This document shows, in pieces, positions 1 through 9,880 of a stretch of 64,000 bases of DNA; positions within the stretch are counted from its first letter, which is position 1; each line of letters starts with the position of its first letter. The DNA is from Methanonatronarchaeum sp. AMET-Sl (GTDB lineage Archaea; Halobacteriota; Methanonatronarchaeia; Methanonatronarchaeales; Methanonatronarchaeaceae). The notes beneath the pieces are model-generated. The model did no database searches, was not told the origin of the DNA, and saw only the letters and a program-made list of their open reading frames with translations. Where the stretch lies: assembly GCF_029854155.1 (NCBI RefSeq), contig NZ_CP122958.1, forward strand, positions 1,288,001 through 1,352,000. The letters are read 5' to 3'. Made by a program: the position numbers and the translations under genes.

Positions 1-417
1 AACAGCTTTTTTTTCTTCATCCTGATTTTTAAGTTTCTGAAGGTAACCGTCTTCATGCACTAATTTGTTTCTTTTATCTCTTAGGTTTGCTGTTGGTGTT
101 AGATGTTCTTCATCTATAAGATATAGTCTTTTACACCATTTCCTATATGTTCCTAACCCAGCTTTGTCTAAATCCACCTTTTCAATATTCTCATCAGAGA
201 GGTTTAATTCTTTTTTGATTTTTTCTATGAGAATTCTCTCGACTCTAGTTGAAGCTAGTAATAGAGCAATTGCATACTGGTTTGCGTTTAGAAATTTTTG
301 GATTGTGCTAGTAGAAAATTGCTTTGTCACATCGACAGAATTGGTTATCCTTATTGTTTCTGAAACTACTGTTCGTTCAAAGTTTTTCCCTTCGTTATTT
401 TCTTTTTCTTCGCCCAT
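1..417 (-). CDS. HEPN-like hypothetical protein, C-terminus cut by window edge
   Basis: The gene starts at an ATG at 417 and stays open for 139 codons to the window edge, so its C-terminus is missing. The visible part is helical and charged. Near residues 116-124 it reads RDKRNKLVHEDGY, which contains R-x4-H, the active-site pattern of HEPN ribonucleases and of many HEPN-fold proteins in defence and toxin systems. It follows the recombinase gene by 35 bases on the same strand and may share its transcript. The specific family is not recognised. A non-catalytic HEPN-fold protein is equally possible. Confidence 0.5.
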   Translation of the reverse strand, partial: MGEEKENNEGKNFERTVVSETIRITNSVDVTKQFSTSTIQKFLNANQYAIALLLASTRVERILIEKIKKELNLSDENIEKVDLDKAGLGTYRKWCKRLYLIDEEHLTPTANLRDKRNKLVHEDGYLQKLKNQDEEKKAV

Positions 418-452
418 CTCTAAAACCCTTTTTTTAGGATATTTTTTTACTT

Positions 453-1007
<555 letters not shown>

Positions 1008-1023
1008 TTTATTCCTCTTTTTC

Positions 1024-1047
1024 TTCCGTTTTTATGTAAAAACGGAA
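1024..1047. promoter_or_regulatory. Perfect inverted repeat upstream of the recombinase gene
   Basis: TTCCGTTTTT and AAAAACGGAA form two 10-base arms around a 4-base centre, 17 bases before the recombinase start. A second, nearly perfect copy (TTCTGTTT / AAACGGAA) lies at 1201-1222. Two copies before one gene suggest operator sites, for example for autoregulation, or recombinase binding sites. No other gene is visible in the 300-base gap 1008-1308, which is otherwise plain AT-rich sequence. Confidence 0.45.
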
Positions 1048-1308
1048 ACAATAGAATCATAGAATTTAATGACATTTATAGTTATCAATATGAAATTCTA
1101 CCCAAAGGATATCCTTAATCTAATTTCCATTAAATTTTGAAGGATACAAATAAAAAATTGTTTTAAAAACCTCCTTTTATGTGAAAAATATTACTCTTTT
1201 TTCTGTTTTTGTAGAAACGGAAATATATGTATACTTTTATTAAAAATGAAATAACCAATTATAAATCTAAACCATAAGTATATTTTGAAGATAGGTATTT
1301 ATCTTCGT

Positions 1309-3009
1309 TTTTCAATCCTTGTTTTTTTGGATGACTTTTGCAACTATACACCAAGAGAAATTGTTATCGGATACCCAAACTAGTTTCAATCCTTTTTTTT
1401 TGGATTACTTTTGCAACTAGACGGACGCAAAGCCTCCAACAAACTCAAGAAATTAAAATATGGGTTTCAATCCTTGTTTTTTTGGATGACTTTTGCAACG
1501 AGGTTTTAGAAATGGTTAAACAACCAAAAACAAGCGAAAGTTTCAATCCTTGTTTTTTTGGATGACTTTTGCAACTGTAAGAACAGTACGATTAGAACTA
1601 CCTGCTAAGTATTGTTTCAATCATTGTTTTTTTGGATGACTTTTGCAACTTTAGTGAAACGGAAAACTCACTACTGTACGATAGGGAAAAGTTTCAATCC
1701 TTGTTTTTTTGGATGACTTTTGCAACTAAATCGATTTAAATCGATTAATAGGTGAAATAAATGAATAGTTTCAATCCTTGTTTTTTTGGATGACTTTTGC
1801 AACGTGCAAAATATGAGCAAAAAAACTATACAGATAGATGAGTTTCAATCCTTGTTTTTTTGGATGACTTTTGCAACTTAAATCAAAAATGAGCGAAAAA
1901 ACAACCATTCAAATGTTTCAATCCTTGTTTTTTTGGATGACTTTTGCAACACGATATAAATTCATTATATCCCTACACGATGTATAAATAGTTTCAATCC
2001 TTGTTTTTTTGGATGACTTTTGCAACATTATAAAGAATTATGCGGCTATATCTCCAATTACGACAAAGTTTCAATCCTTGTTTTTTTGGATGACTTTTGC
2101 AACTATTTATTTGTGATAATTATGACCGACCTTAAATACAGTTTCAATCCTTGTTTTTTTGGATGACTTTTGCAACGTGAACATGACTTTGAAATGGAAA
2201 GGAAACTTGCATGGGTGTTTCAATCCTTGTTTTTTTGGATGACTTTTGCAACGAAAAAAGAAACATATATCTGTAACGTATGTATGGCCGAACAGTTTCA
2301 ATCCTTGTTTTTTTGGATGACTTTTGCAACTAAAGACCGAGTGAGTGAAAAAACCCGTATGGTAGTTGAATAGTTTCAATCCTTGTTTTTTTGGATGACT
2401 TTTGCAACTAAAATATGCTGTTCGCTCGGATAAATCAAGCGAAGAATTTAAGTTTCAATCCTTGTTTTTTTGGATGACTTTTGCAACGAAAAATGGAAAT
2501 GCCAAATATGTGGTGCTGAAAACGAGTTTCAATCCTTGTTTTTTTGGATGACTTTTGCAACTACGGAAACAAGAAAATAACATTTGCACTAATAGAGGTA
2601 CAGTTTCAATCCTTGTTTTTTTGGATGACTTTTGCAACTGGAATAAGTTATAGAGACAACGAGAGAGTAGATTTTGAGTTTCAATCCTTGTTTTTTTGGA
2701 TGACTTTTGCAACGGGAGGAATAATTATGAAAGTTATAGGAGTTAAAGATAAGTTTCAATCCTTGTTTTTTTGGATGACTTTTGCAACTAAGGATGTAAA
2801 TTTCTTTTATATACCTTTATATAGTTTCAATCCTTGTTTTTTTGGATGACTTTTGCAACGATGGTGAGGAACTCTGGGATGAGATAACTGAAAAGTTGAG
2901 TTTCAATCCTTGTTTTTTTGGATGACTTTTGCAACTAGTTAATAGGGAGACCAGGAAATTGGTTCGTTCGACAGTTTCAATCCTTGTTTTTTTGGATGAC
3001 TTTTGCAAC
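1309..3009 (-). CRISPR. CRISPR array 1: 23 repeats, 22 spacers
   Basis: A 36-base repeat is present 23 times with spacers of about 35-45 bases. Read on the minus strand, the repeat begins GTTGCAAAAG and ends GGATTGAAAC. The last 8 bases, ATTGAAAC, would be the usual 5' handle of the crRNA. Repeats are near identical except at the left end: the copy at 1309 has a changed first base, the copy at 1383 carries two changes, and the copy at 1614 carries one. Decay at the left and a leader at the right mean transcription runs leftward and new spacers enter beside 3009. It lies directly downstream of cas2 on the same strand. Confidence 0.98.
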
Positions 3010-3126
3010 AGTTGTTTTTGTGGAATGGGTGTTTGTTTTTTTGTTGTTCTTTTTATATGTATTTGGTGTTGTAGAGATGTTGGAATTCTCTTTTTATTTA
3101 AGTTTTTGGGGTAGTTTCTACAATCT
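3010..3126 (-). promoter_or_regulatory. CRISPR leader 1
   Basis: These 117 bases abut the youngest repeat and are identical to 14240-14356 beside array 2. A TATA-like element (minus strand ACATATAAAA) lies at about 3052-3060, some 45 bases before the first repeat, so transcription could start within the leader. The identity ends inside the cas2 stop codon, after which the two loci share nothing. Confidence 0.9.
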
Positions 3127-3409
3127 ATAATATTTCGTGATGTGGTGTTTTATCTGGTTTTTTCCCTATGATTTCTCTTTTTTCTTTGCATCGTTTGCAT
3201 TGGTATATGATGTGTATTGAGTCGTTTTCTTTAGTTTTGGTTTTTCTGAGATCTTTTTTTAGGTTTTTTAGGTCTTGATTTGTGAGTTCTCCTTCGAAGA
3301 CGCTGTATTGGATTCTTTTTAGGCCATAGTATTTTAGGTTTTCTGCTGTTTTTGTTCTTGTTTGGTCTTTTGTGATGTCGTAGCTTATTATGGTTCTTGT
3401 TGTTTTCAT
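3125..3409 (-). CDS. cas2: Cas2 adaptation protein
   Basis: A 94-residue ferredoxin-fold protein that bridges two Cas1 dimers in the spacer integration complex. The N-terminus contains TIISYDIT with the conserved first-strand Asp, and the middle contains RIQYSVFEGEL, typical of Cas2. It follows cas1 by two bases and its stop codon overlaps the end of leader 1. The C-terminus has a CKRCKEKRE stretch that could bind zinc, a variation outside the core fold. Confidence 0.95.
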   Translation of the reverse strand: MKTTRTIISYDITKDQTRTKTAENLKYYGLKRIQYSVFEGELTNQDLKNLKKDLRKTKTKENDSIHIIYQCKRCKEKREIIGKKPDKTPHHEIL

Positions 3410-3411
3410 GG

Positions 3412-4386
3412 TTATCGGTATTTGAATGCTTTGTATTTTTTGTTTGATTTTATGGTTTCTGCTAGTTCTTGTGCTTGTAGTTCAAATATATCGAGGAATG
3501 GTCTTTTTTGTTTTTTATATTTGTATTTTGTTTCCATTCTGTTGTATAATCTGTCTATGAGTTTGTTTTTGCTTTCACCGGTTATTAGGGTGCCGGATTT
3601 TGGTGTTTCTTTGAAGTCTTTTTGGTCTATATCTTTTTTATTTATCATTGTTAGTATTGTTCTGTCTACAATTATGTGTCTGAATGGTTCCATTAAGTCG
3701 TATGTTAGAGGTGTTTTTTCTCTGTATGATTTATGGTATATACCTAGGTATGGAGTTAGTTTTGCTTTGATTATTGCTTGATGGATTTTTGATTGTAGGA
3801 TTGTGTATCCGTATGATAGCATTGAGTTTATTGGGTCTGTTGGAGGGTTTTTGTTTCTTTTTTTGAACTCATATTTTTGTGGGATTTTTTCTTTTAGGTT
3901 TTTGTAGTAGTAGCGGGTTGCTGTTCCTTCTAAACCAAATATGGTTTCTTTTGAGTTTGACTCCTTGGTTTTTTGGATTAATTTATCAAATTTTTCTAAC
4001 TTGTTTTTTGGTGTTTTTAGTTGTAGTAATAGTCTTTTTTTGTTGTATATGGCTGAGGTTATAATTTCTTTAGATAGTTTGAGTTTCTTTTGTTTTTTTA
4101 GTGTTAGTTGTTTTTTCCATAGTGTTTTTAATGGGTTTTTATTTACGTTAATTATTCTAAAATAGCCTTTCCTTGATAGGATTAAAATATCGACATTTTG
4201 TTCTTTTAGATAGATGATTGCATCTGTTGTAATGCTGGATCTGGTTGATATAATTATTTGGTCAAGTGTCTTTGGAGAGTAAGTTTGTTCTGTTTTCTCA
4301 TCTTTAATGTAAATCAGTTTTCCTTTTTTGCCTATTTTGTATCCTTTTCTGGATAAAATAAGGTTTTTTAAGGTGTTTTTATCCAT
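3412..4386 (-). CDS. cas1: Cas1 integrase for spacer acquisition
   Basis: A 324-residue Cas1 metal-dependent DNA integrase. The catalytic residues are visible: Glu in GLEGTATRYYY (near residue 150), His in LGIYHKSYREK (near residue 217) and Glu in YDLMEPFR (near residue 231). Length is normal for Cas1 of type I/III systems. It lies between cas6 and cas2 in a closely packed minus-strand operon that ends at array 1, so this locus can acquire its own spacers instead of depending on a remote adaptation module. Confidence 0.96.
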   Translation of the reverse strand: MDKNTLKNLILSRKGYKIGKKGKLIYIKDEKTEQTYSPKTLDQIIISTRSSITTDAIIYLKEQNVDILILSRKGYFRIINVNKNPLKTLWKKQLTLKKQKKLKLSKEIITSAIYNKKRLLLQLKTPKNKLEKFDKLIQKTKESNSKETIFGLEGTATRYYYKNLKEKIPQKYEFKKRNKNPPTDPINSMLSYGYTILQSKIHQAIIKAKLTPYLGIYHKSYREKTPLTYDLMEPFRHIIVDRTILTMINKKDIDQKDFKETPKSGTLITGESKNKLIDRLYNRMETKYKYKKQKRPFLDIFELQAQELAETIKSNKKYKAFKYR

Positions 4387-4395
4387 TGAAAGTTA

Positions 4396-5067
4396 TTAGT
4401 TGTTTTTTGGGTTTCTTTTTTTTATTTTTCCGTAGCCTCGGGACACTCCTTTTCCTAAGCCGGTTTTATTTGGTATTTTGAAGTTTGTTTTGAATTTGCC
4501 AGTAAATCCTACCATATCTATTCCTTTGTATCGGGTTGTTTTTTCGTAGAGATGTGTGTGGACGTAGATTTTTTTCTCTATTACTTTATTAAGTCCTTTA
4601 GCCATTGATAGGATGTTTCCGGTTAATATATTGTTTAATAACTCTTTTTTTTCCTTCCAATCTGAAGTTGATTTATATTTTTCATAGTTTTGGTTATTTA
4701 GGGCTAGCCAGGGTGTTATAAATTTATAGTATTGTTGTTCTCTGGTGACGCCGAATTCATGACTTCCAGCTCTTAATGACCATCCTTTGACTTTGTATAC
4801 GTTGTCTGATAGAGTTAATGCTTGGATTGAGCCTGCCATATCTTTTACACGATTAACTCCTTCTTCGATACCTGTTATTGTTGGAACTCCTTCGAGTACT
4901 GCGTATTGTATTTTTGGATAACTATATACAAGGCCGTTTTCGGTGTGGTGATGGGTTAGGATGTCTTTATTGAATTTTTTAGCTATAAATCCTCTTAGTT
5001 CTCTCCCAGTTTCTTGAACTTTTTTTTCTGTTTCTATTTTAAGGTTGACTGTGTCTATCTTCTTCAT
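4396..5067 (-). CDS. cas6: Cas6 crRNA-processing endoribonuclease
   Basis: A 223-residue Cas6-type RAMP protein that cuts the repeat RNA to leave the 8-base 5' handle. The C-terminal glycine-rich loop GLGKGVSRGYGKIKK, diagnostic of the RAMP fold, is at residues about 201-216. Candidate catalytic histidines occur in the N-terminal half (DILTHHHTENG). It sits between the Csm6-like gene and cas1, and its presence matches arrays whose repeats end in ATTGAAAC. Confidence 0.85.
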   Translation of the reverse strand: MKKIDTVNLKIETEKKVQETGRELRGFIAKKFNKDILTHHHTENGLVYSYPKIQYAVLEGVPTITGIEEGVNRVKDMAGSIQALTLSDNVYKVKGWSLRAGSHEFGVTREQQYYKFITPWLALNNQNYEKYKSTSDWKEKKELLNNILTGNILSMAKGLNKVIEKKIYVHTHLYEKTTRYKGIDMVGFTGKFKTNFKIPNKTGLGKGVSRGYGKIKKRNPKNN

Positions 5068-5073
5068 GGTTTA

Positions 5074-6297
5074 TTAATCCAGTTTAATGTGTTTTGATTT
5101 TTGTGAGATACTTTCAAATTGAGGTATTTCTTGTCTTAGTAGATTTTCTATTTTTTTTCTGAATTTATTGAATGTGTCTTTTGATACGCTTTTTGATCCG
5201 TGGGCTAGAATGGAATGGTTTCGGGCATTTAATATTTTTATGAATCCATGTTTTTTCAGAATTTTCTCATTATTTCCTATTTCCAGCCATTCTATTACTG
5301 TCCAGACTTTCTTTAATCCAATTTTAAGTTCTTGGTTTCGTCCCTTCCAGTTTCTTAGTATACTTAGTTGTTTTTCAGTGAAGATTTCTGGGTCAAGTTT
5401 CATGTCGGCATGGTTTAGGTTGTGTTCTTTCCATAGTTTGTGCTGACCTAACATCTCGAGGCATCGGTATAATCGGGCTACAGCGTCATCGAATTTGTTG
5501 TTTTCGTATCTTCTAAGGGAGTTTGAAAATAAATCTACAACGAGGTTTTCTCCTACTTTCGCTTCAGATTGGATATCTTCATTACATTTTTTTAGATGTT
5601 GTATATTGCCTCCAATCCTCTTTTTCCGTGTTTCTGTAAATTCGTTCTCGTTTAAGGTGTTACGTAGGATGTCAATTGATTTTTTATGTTCGAAAAGATC
5701 CCAGCAGAGATATCCTTTGGATAAGTCATTAATTTTTTTAGCTTGTTCGCTTGGAGCTCCTTCTCCAACCAGGTTTATTATTTCTTGACAGAGTTCTTGG
5801 CTAGATTTATATCTATGGTTATTAAAGTAGTCTTTAGCTTTATCTAGTTTGGTTTCGGCAACCGCTATGTTTGGGTTCATGCTGTAAACGGTTTCACAAC
5901 CCTTTTTCACTATTCCATCTGAGTCTCTTTCACCAGCGATGTAAGTGAAGTTACCACATTCTTTTGTTACGGCAGCTAGAGCTAATCCAGCTGACATAGG
6001 TTTAGTTCCGAGAGTTATATTCAGGTATATTTCTTTGCTGTCATAACCTTTATCTATAATCTTTTCTATGAAATCTAGGGCGTCTTTATAGCACTGCATA
6101 ATTGAATCCTTGTCAATAAATTCATATCTTTCGAATTCAATTGATTTTGATTTCTCTTCTATCGAGTCGGCCTGTTCTCTGGTGGCGGGAGTAGTCATTA
6201 TTCCTACAAGATCTGGATTATGCTCCTGAATGCTTCTTAATACTACTCTATCTATTCCTTCCCTTTTTCCGACCGTTGAAATAAGTGCTCTTTTCAT
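5074..6297 (-). CDS. csm6: Csm6-like CARF-HEPN ribonuclease (TIGR02710-type)
   Basis: A 407-residue ancillary effector of type III systems. The N-terminal CARF domain starts RALISTVGKREGID, and its second signature LNITLGTKPMSAGL lies near residue 110; this fold binds cyclic oligoadenylate made by Cas10. A helical middle part follows. A C-terminal HEPN motif R-x6-H (RNHSILAH) falls at residues 359-366, the expected RNase active site. When Cas10 meets target RNA its messenger would switch this enzyme on. It lies 14 bases after the second CARF gene in the same operon. Confidence 0.85.
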   Translation of the reverse strand: MKRALISTVGKREGIDRVVLRSIQEHNPDLVGIMTTPATREQADSIEEKSKSIEFERYEFIDKDSIMQCYKDALDFIEKIIDKGYDSKEIYLNITLGTKPMSAGLALAAVTKECGNFTYIAGERDSDGIVKKGCETVYSMNPNIAVAETKLDKAKDYFNNHRYKSSQELCQEIINLVGEGAPSEQAKKINDLSKGYLCWDLFEHKKSIDILRNTLNENEFTETRKKRIGGNIQHLKKCNEDIQSEAKVGENLVVDLFSNSLRRYENNKFDDAVARLYRCLEMLGQHKLWKEHNLNHADMKLDPEIFTEKQLSILRNWKGRNQELKIGLKKVWTVIEWLEIGNNEKILKKHGFIKILNARNHSILAHGSKSVSKDTFNKFRKKIENLLRQEIPQFESISQKSKHIKLD

Positions 6298-6311
6298 ATT
6301 ACTAAGGAATT

Positions 6312-7073
6312 TTATTTTAATATTTTAGCTATTCTCTCACCCTTTGAGGTTGGATACAGCCAGTTGTCTTTGATTTTAATTAGCCCTTTTTTATGAAGAC
6401 GGTATAGGTAGTTGTCTGTTAGTTCGACCTCTTTTCTTTTGACTCTGGAGTCTGAGGTTAAAACTTCCTTTAATTCATCTAATGTTGAAGATGGGAATGG
6501 TATGGAAGGTATTTCAATTACCTTAAACTCTGATAGGTCGGGGAATAAAATAGGGTCGAATGTTTCTTTGTTTTCTTTATAGTAACTATCTAGATTTTGT
6601 GAATGGAAATGTTCATCTATTTTGTCTTTCTGCCTCTCTAGTTGGATGTTAAGTTTTGATATCTGTGGAGATATTACGTGGTATGCTGAATTTACGGGAT
6701 TAAATTGTGAAAGCAGGTGTAGGCCGACAGCCATAGTTTTCCTACCACCAGCTACATTTAGAAATATTTTATCAGAATCATGTTTTGATTTCTGTTTATA
6801 GATTTCATCCCCTACTCTTTCAATAAACTCGAGGTTATTTTCTTCAGACTGTATATCTTTAAAGGGTAGTTCCTCCCAGTGTGAATGTATATTCCATTCA
6901 GATGAGTTTAATGCTGATATAACTAGTTCTGCATGTTTTTTAACTTCCTCTTCATCTGTAACAAATATGACCACGTCGCTTATGTATTCCTCCTTGGATT
7001 CAATTAGCCATTTAACCATCTCTGTCATTACTGGTGCAGTTGTACCCATAGCTCCAATTAAACTACATTTCAT
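6312..7073 (-). CDS. CARF-winged-helix protein (ring-nuclease or sensor candidate)
   Basis: A 253-residue protein with an N-terminal CARF domain (CSLIGAMGTTAPVMTEM) and a second signature VAGGRKTMAVGL near residue 110. The GGRKTM motif resembles that of CRISPR-associated NE0113/Csx14-type proteins, some of which degrade cyclic oligoadenylate. From about residue 205 a winged-helix segment follows (LTDNYLYRLHKKGLIK, then LYPTSKGERIAKIL). It has no HEPN motif, so it is unlikely to be an RNase. It could be a ligand-controlled regulator like Csa3 or a ring nuclease that ends the signal. Its start overlaps the csm5 stop by four bases. Confidence 0.7.
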   Translation of the reverse strand: MKCSLIGAMGTTAPVMTEMVKWLIESKEEYISDVVIFVTDEEEVKKHAELVISALNSSEWNIHSHWEELPFKDIQSEENNLEFIERVGDEIYKQKSKHDSDKIFLNVAGGRKTMAVGLHLLSQFNPVNSAYHVISPQISKLNIQLERQKDKIDEHFHSQNLDSYYKENKETFDPILFPDLSEFKVIEIPSIPFPSSTLDELKEVLTSDSRVKRKEVELTDNYLYRLHKKGLIKIKDNWLYPTSKGERIAKILK

Positions 7074-8185
7074 TTTAATCTCTCCAGTTTAACCCATCCA
7101 AGTTCTCCCATTGGTTCTTCAGAACCCGTATACAATTTTCTGGTTTTTGGGAAATACCTATTTAAATCTCTCTGCCAATTCCTTCCATAGTTCCCTCTCA
7201 ATTGTTTCCTAACATCTTTGTCCTTGGCAGCCAGCTGGATTGTAGTTCCAAGTCTTCCTACACCGAAACCTATGTTTATAATGCAAAAATCAGTTTTAGC
7301 TTGATTTAAACTCTCCTTAATCTTTTCTAGACTATCAATCACTTTAGAAAGTTCTTTTTTATTTTTCATTGAAGAGAAAAGCTCTAGGTCTCTTTCAATC
7401 CGATCTATTGTCATTTTGTTGGAGGCTTCAAAAAGCCTTTCCAATACGTCTTGTTCCGAATAGCCTCCAAGCATTTCTTTAACGTCTCCGTTCCCCCAAC
7501 GATCTTCCATTTTTCTCAATTTTTCTTCCTCAACCTCTATTTTGAATTCGAAATTTTTGTTTGGAGCTATTGTGAAGTGAAGTTCTTTCCATGGTTTTAA
7601 GTTAAAATAACCTCCTCTTTCTATGGTTGAAGTTCTGATAGGAACTATTAGGCCGGCTTTGGAGGGTTTAATCCCGTTGCTATCTGTTACTCTAATTGTT
7701 TTTAATATATCCCGTTTAGGGTTGTCTTGACCGAGCCTGAAATGCTTTTCAGGATTTCTTTCTATATTGCCTCTGCTATACCACCAATCAGATGGATTAT
7801 TTACGTAATATTGGTACAAAAGTCTGGTTCTTAATGCTCCTTTCAAGCTGGATCCAGGTAAGTATACGAGATTGTTTGGTAGTAGTATATGGGGATCGAC
7901 TTCGTTGTTTCTTTTGAAGATTTCTTTTGTATCTGGGTCTTGGATGGGGACTGAGTATTTCCAGTAGTCTTCATCATTTAGTATTTCATCTGGAACTAAT
8001 TCTTGTATGCTTTCTTTGCCTAAACGGGATTTTATGTCTTTATAATCGAGTATTTCCCTAAAAATCTTTTTAGTGTTAAGTACAATTAGTTTATAACCAA
8101 TTATAGCGGAGTTAAATCTATCTATTTCTTGAACTTCTCCTGTTCCTATTTTTACCGGGGATATTGTTTCTAATTCTAGTTTCAT
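7070..8185 (-). CDS. csm5: Csm5, type III-A effector subunit
   Basis: A 371-residue RAMP protein that caps the 3' end of the crRNA in the Csm complex. It begins ELETISPVKIGTGEVQEIDRF, carries the RAMP motif YLPGSSLKGALRTRLLYQYY near residue 112, and ends GELGWVKLERLK, all typical of Csm5. It overlaps both csm4 and the CARF gene by four bases (ATGA), so translation is probably coupled. Confidence 0.92.
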   Translation of the reverse strand: MKLELETISPVKIGTGEVQEIDRFNSAIIGYKLIVLNTKKIFREILDYKDIKSRLGKESIQELVPDEILNDEDYWKYSVPIQDPDTKEIFKRNNEVDPHILLPNNLVYLPGSSLKGALRTRLLYQYYVNNPSDWWYSRGNIERNPEKHFRLGQDNPKRDILKTIRVTDSNGIKPSKAGLIVPIRTSTIERGGYFNLKPWKELHFTIAPNKNFEFKIEVEEEKLRKMEDRWGNGDVKEMLGGYSEQDVLERLFEASNKMTIDRIERDLELFSSMKNKKELSKVIDSLEKIKESLNQAKTDFCIINIGFGVGRLGTTIQLAAKDKDVRKQLRGNYGRNWQRDLNRYFPKTRKLYTGSEEPMGELGWVKLERLK

Positions 8186-9117
8186 TTTATTCCAAATGTA
8201 AATGCATATCCGTATTGCTGTACTTCATTCTCTTCTTTGTTGACAATGGGGTTTTTGCCATAGGTATCATTTTTTCCTATCTCCGGTATTATGGAGCCTT
8301 CAGTGAGCATAAAAACTGTTTTTTTCCATGGATTGGTTAAGTTGGTGAAAGATTCCTCTACGATCCCTTTCCTCTTCTCGATTCCATAAAATGTCTTATC
8401 TTGGTTTTTTTGTAGGTATTTCCATTCTTTTTCAGTTGGAGAATATAAAGACGCTGTATAATGTAATCTGGGGTTTTCTTGAGGTTCTATAACATCGAAA
8501 TCATCGATATCTTCTATATCAATCTGACCCCATCCTCTAGATACGGCTCCTCCAATCCCTCTGTCTTCTATAAAGTGTAATGCCGGTTTTATTATATCCA
8601 TTATACCTTGTTCTCTCTCTTTTAATAAGAAATAGAGGCCCACGCCATCAAGATATTCATAAGAATTTCTAAAAAATAATTTACCCTCTGTCCCTTGTGT
8701 TAACCTGTTCACCGAGTTACCTACCTGTTCAAAACTCCTGTAAAACTTCTTGCTTTCCGAAGATTCTATAACCTCTTCAAGAGCTCTCTCCTTATTTAAA
8801 AAAGAATTTAGGTTTGAGGCCTCTATCCATTCAATCTTTTTTTGGTTTTTTATCTTTATTATGTCTCTAAATGTCTCCGGCTCTTCTGTTTGAATCGGTA
8901 TTTTCGGTTTCGGAAGATAGTAGGCATCATGCTTCCGAGGGTATATTGAGCTGATAAGGAATGGTGGATTGCCTTCTTTAAACTGGTTTAGTAACTTGAT
9001 TAACTCATTTTCGCCTTTAGTATACCTGATTCCCCAGCAGATTGCTCCGAATAGAGTGTCGCTACGAATATGAGGCGTGTTAAATTGAGATTTGGGGTTT
9101 ATGTTTATGGCCTTCAT
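8182..9117 (-). CDS. csm4: Csm4, crRNA 5'-handle binding subunit
   Basis: A 311-residue RAMP protein that holds the crRNA 5' handle and contacts Cas10. It has the N-terminal motif HIRSDTLFGAICWGIRY near residue 17, the glycine-rich loop DRGIGGAVSRGWGQI near residue 190, and a C-terminal YGYAFTFGIK. Length and gene position between csm3 and csm5 are standard. It overlaps both neighbours by four bases. Confidence 0.92.
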   Translation of the reverse strand: MKAININPKSQFNTPHIRSDTLFGAICWGIRYTKGENELIKLLNQFKEGNPPFLISSIYPRKHDAYYLPKPKIPIQTEEPETFRDIIKIKNQKKIEWIEASNLNSFLNKERALEEVIESSESKKFYRSFEQVGNSVNRLTQGTEGKLFFRNSYEYLDGVGLYFLLKEREQGIMDIIKPALHFIEDRGIGGAVSRGWGQIDIEDIDDFDVIEPQENPRLHYTASLYSPTEKEWKYLQKNQDKTFYGIEKRKGIVEESFTNLTNPWKKTVFMLTEGSIIPEIGKNDTYGKNPIVNKEENEVQQYGYAFTFGIK

Positions 9118-9875
9118 TTGTTACCCAATATATTTTCTGGATTTTCTCTCAACCTCTCAATATCTAGTGATTCAATTTCCCTTAAGCTCCTATTCTCCTG
9201 GTAGTCCTTTTTAGATTTGAATTTTGCAGTTTTTTTATCAAAACTTATTTCTCCGTATCCTCTTGTACCGCTTCCACCTAAATAGGAGTCTTCCAATAAA
9301 TCCATTGCTTCAAATAGGACTGGGATGAATTCAATGTCTTTATTTTCATCAGCGAGATTGTATAATCCAAATACAAATTCTGTTTGGAATTCTGAGTTTT
9401 CCGGAACCCGTTCGAAGTCCCTAGGTGTTGCCCTAGAGCTTAACCTATCAATAGTGTTTTCTTTCTTCCATTCTGTATACAGTAAATCTGTATCGATTTC
9501 CTTCCACATCTTTATGGTTTCTTCAGTTGGAAATGCATCTCTTACAATCAAGCGTGTTGGACCTATTTTATAGCCCTCATCTGAAGCTGAGCCAAAAACC
9601 CTGCATACTGGACATTTTTTAGCTTCATCCTCTCCACTGCAGGCATGTACATCTCCACTATCCATGACAAGGCCTTTTTTCCATTCAACCAGTGTACGCA
9701 TCTTTCCCTTCAATGAACTTCCTGGAACATAAGGATGGTCGGAAGAGTTACGTATTACAGGCTGATCAATCCCGCCTATCTCCGTTGTCTCTTTGTTACC
9801 CCCTATCTGCAGACCTGTTTCACATACTAATTTACTATTAACATGTAGATTTCCTAAAAATTCAATATCACCCAT
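9114..9875 (-). CDS. csm3: Csm3, backbone subunit and target-RNA nuclease
   Basis: The repeated backbone subunit of the Csm complex, which cuts target RNA at 6-base steps. IGGIDQPVIR contains the catalytic Asp (residue 37 from this start, equal to D33 of Streptococcus thermophilus Csm3). The RAMP loop VPGSSLKGKMRTLVEWK and the C-terminal loop GGSGTRGYGEIS follow. CSGEDEAKKCPVC looks like an inserted zinc-binding loop. A GTG three codons upstream is possible, but the ATG at 9875 is preceded by a GGAAGGTG ribosome-binding site. RNA cutting by the complex should therefore be intact. Confidence 0.95.
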   Translation of the reverse strand: MGDIEFLGNLHVNSKLVCETGLQIGGNKETTEIGGIDQPVIRNSSDHPYVPGSSLKGKMRTLVEWKKGLVMDSGDVHACSGEDEAKKCPVCRVFGSASDEGYKIGPTRLIVRDAFPTEETIKMWKEIDTDLLYTEWKKENTIDRLSSRATPRDFERVPENSEFQTEFVFGLYNLADENKDIEFIPVLFEAMDLLEDSYLGGSGTRGYGEISFDKKTAKFKSKKDYQENRSLREIESLDIERLRENPENILGNK

Positions 9876-9880
9876 CTTTT

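Noticed and set aside
1338..3114. Long open frames through CRISPR array 1, with repeated FQSLFFWMTFAT peptides
   Set aside because: They arise because the repeat lacks stop codons; array structure explains them fully.
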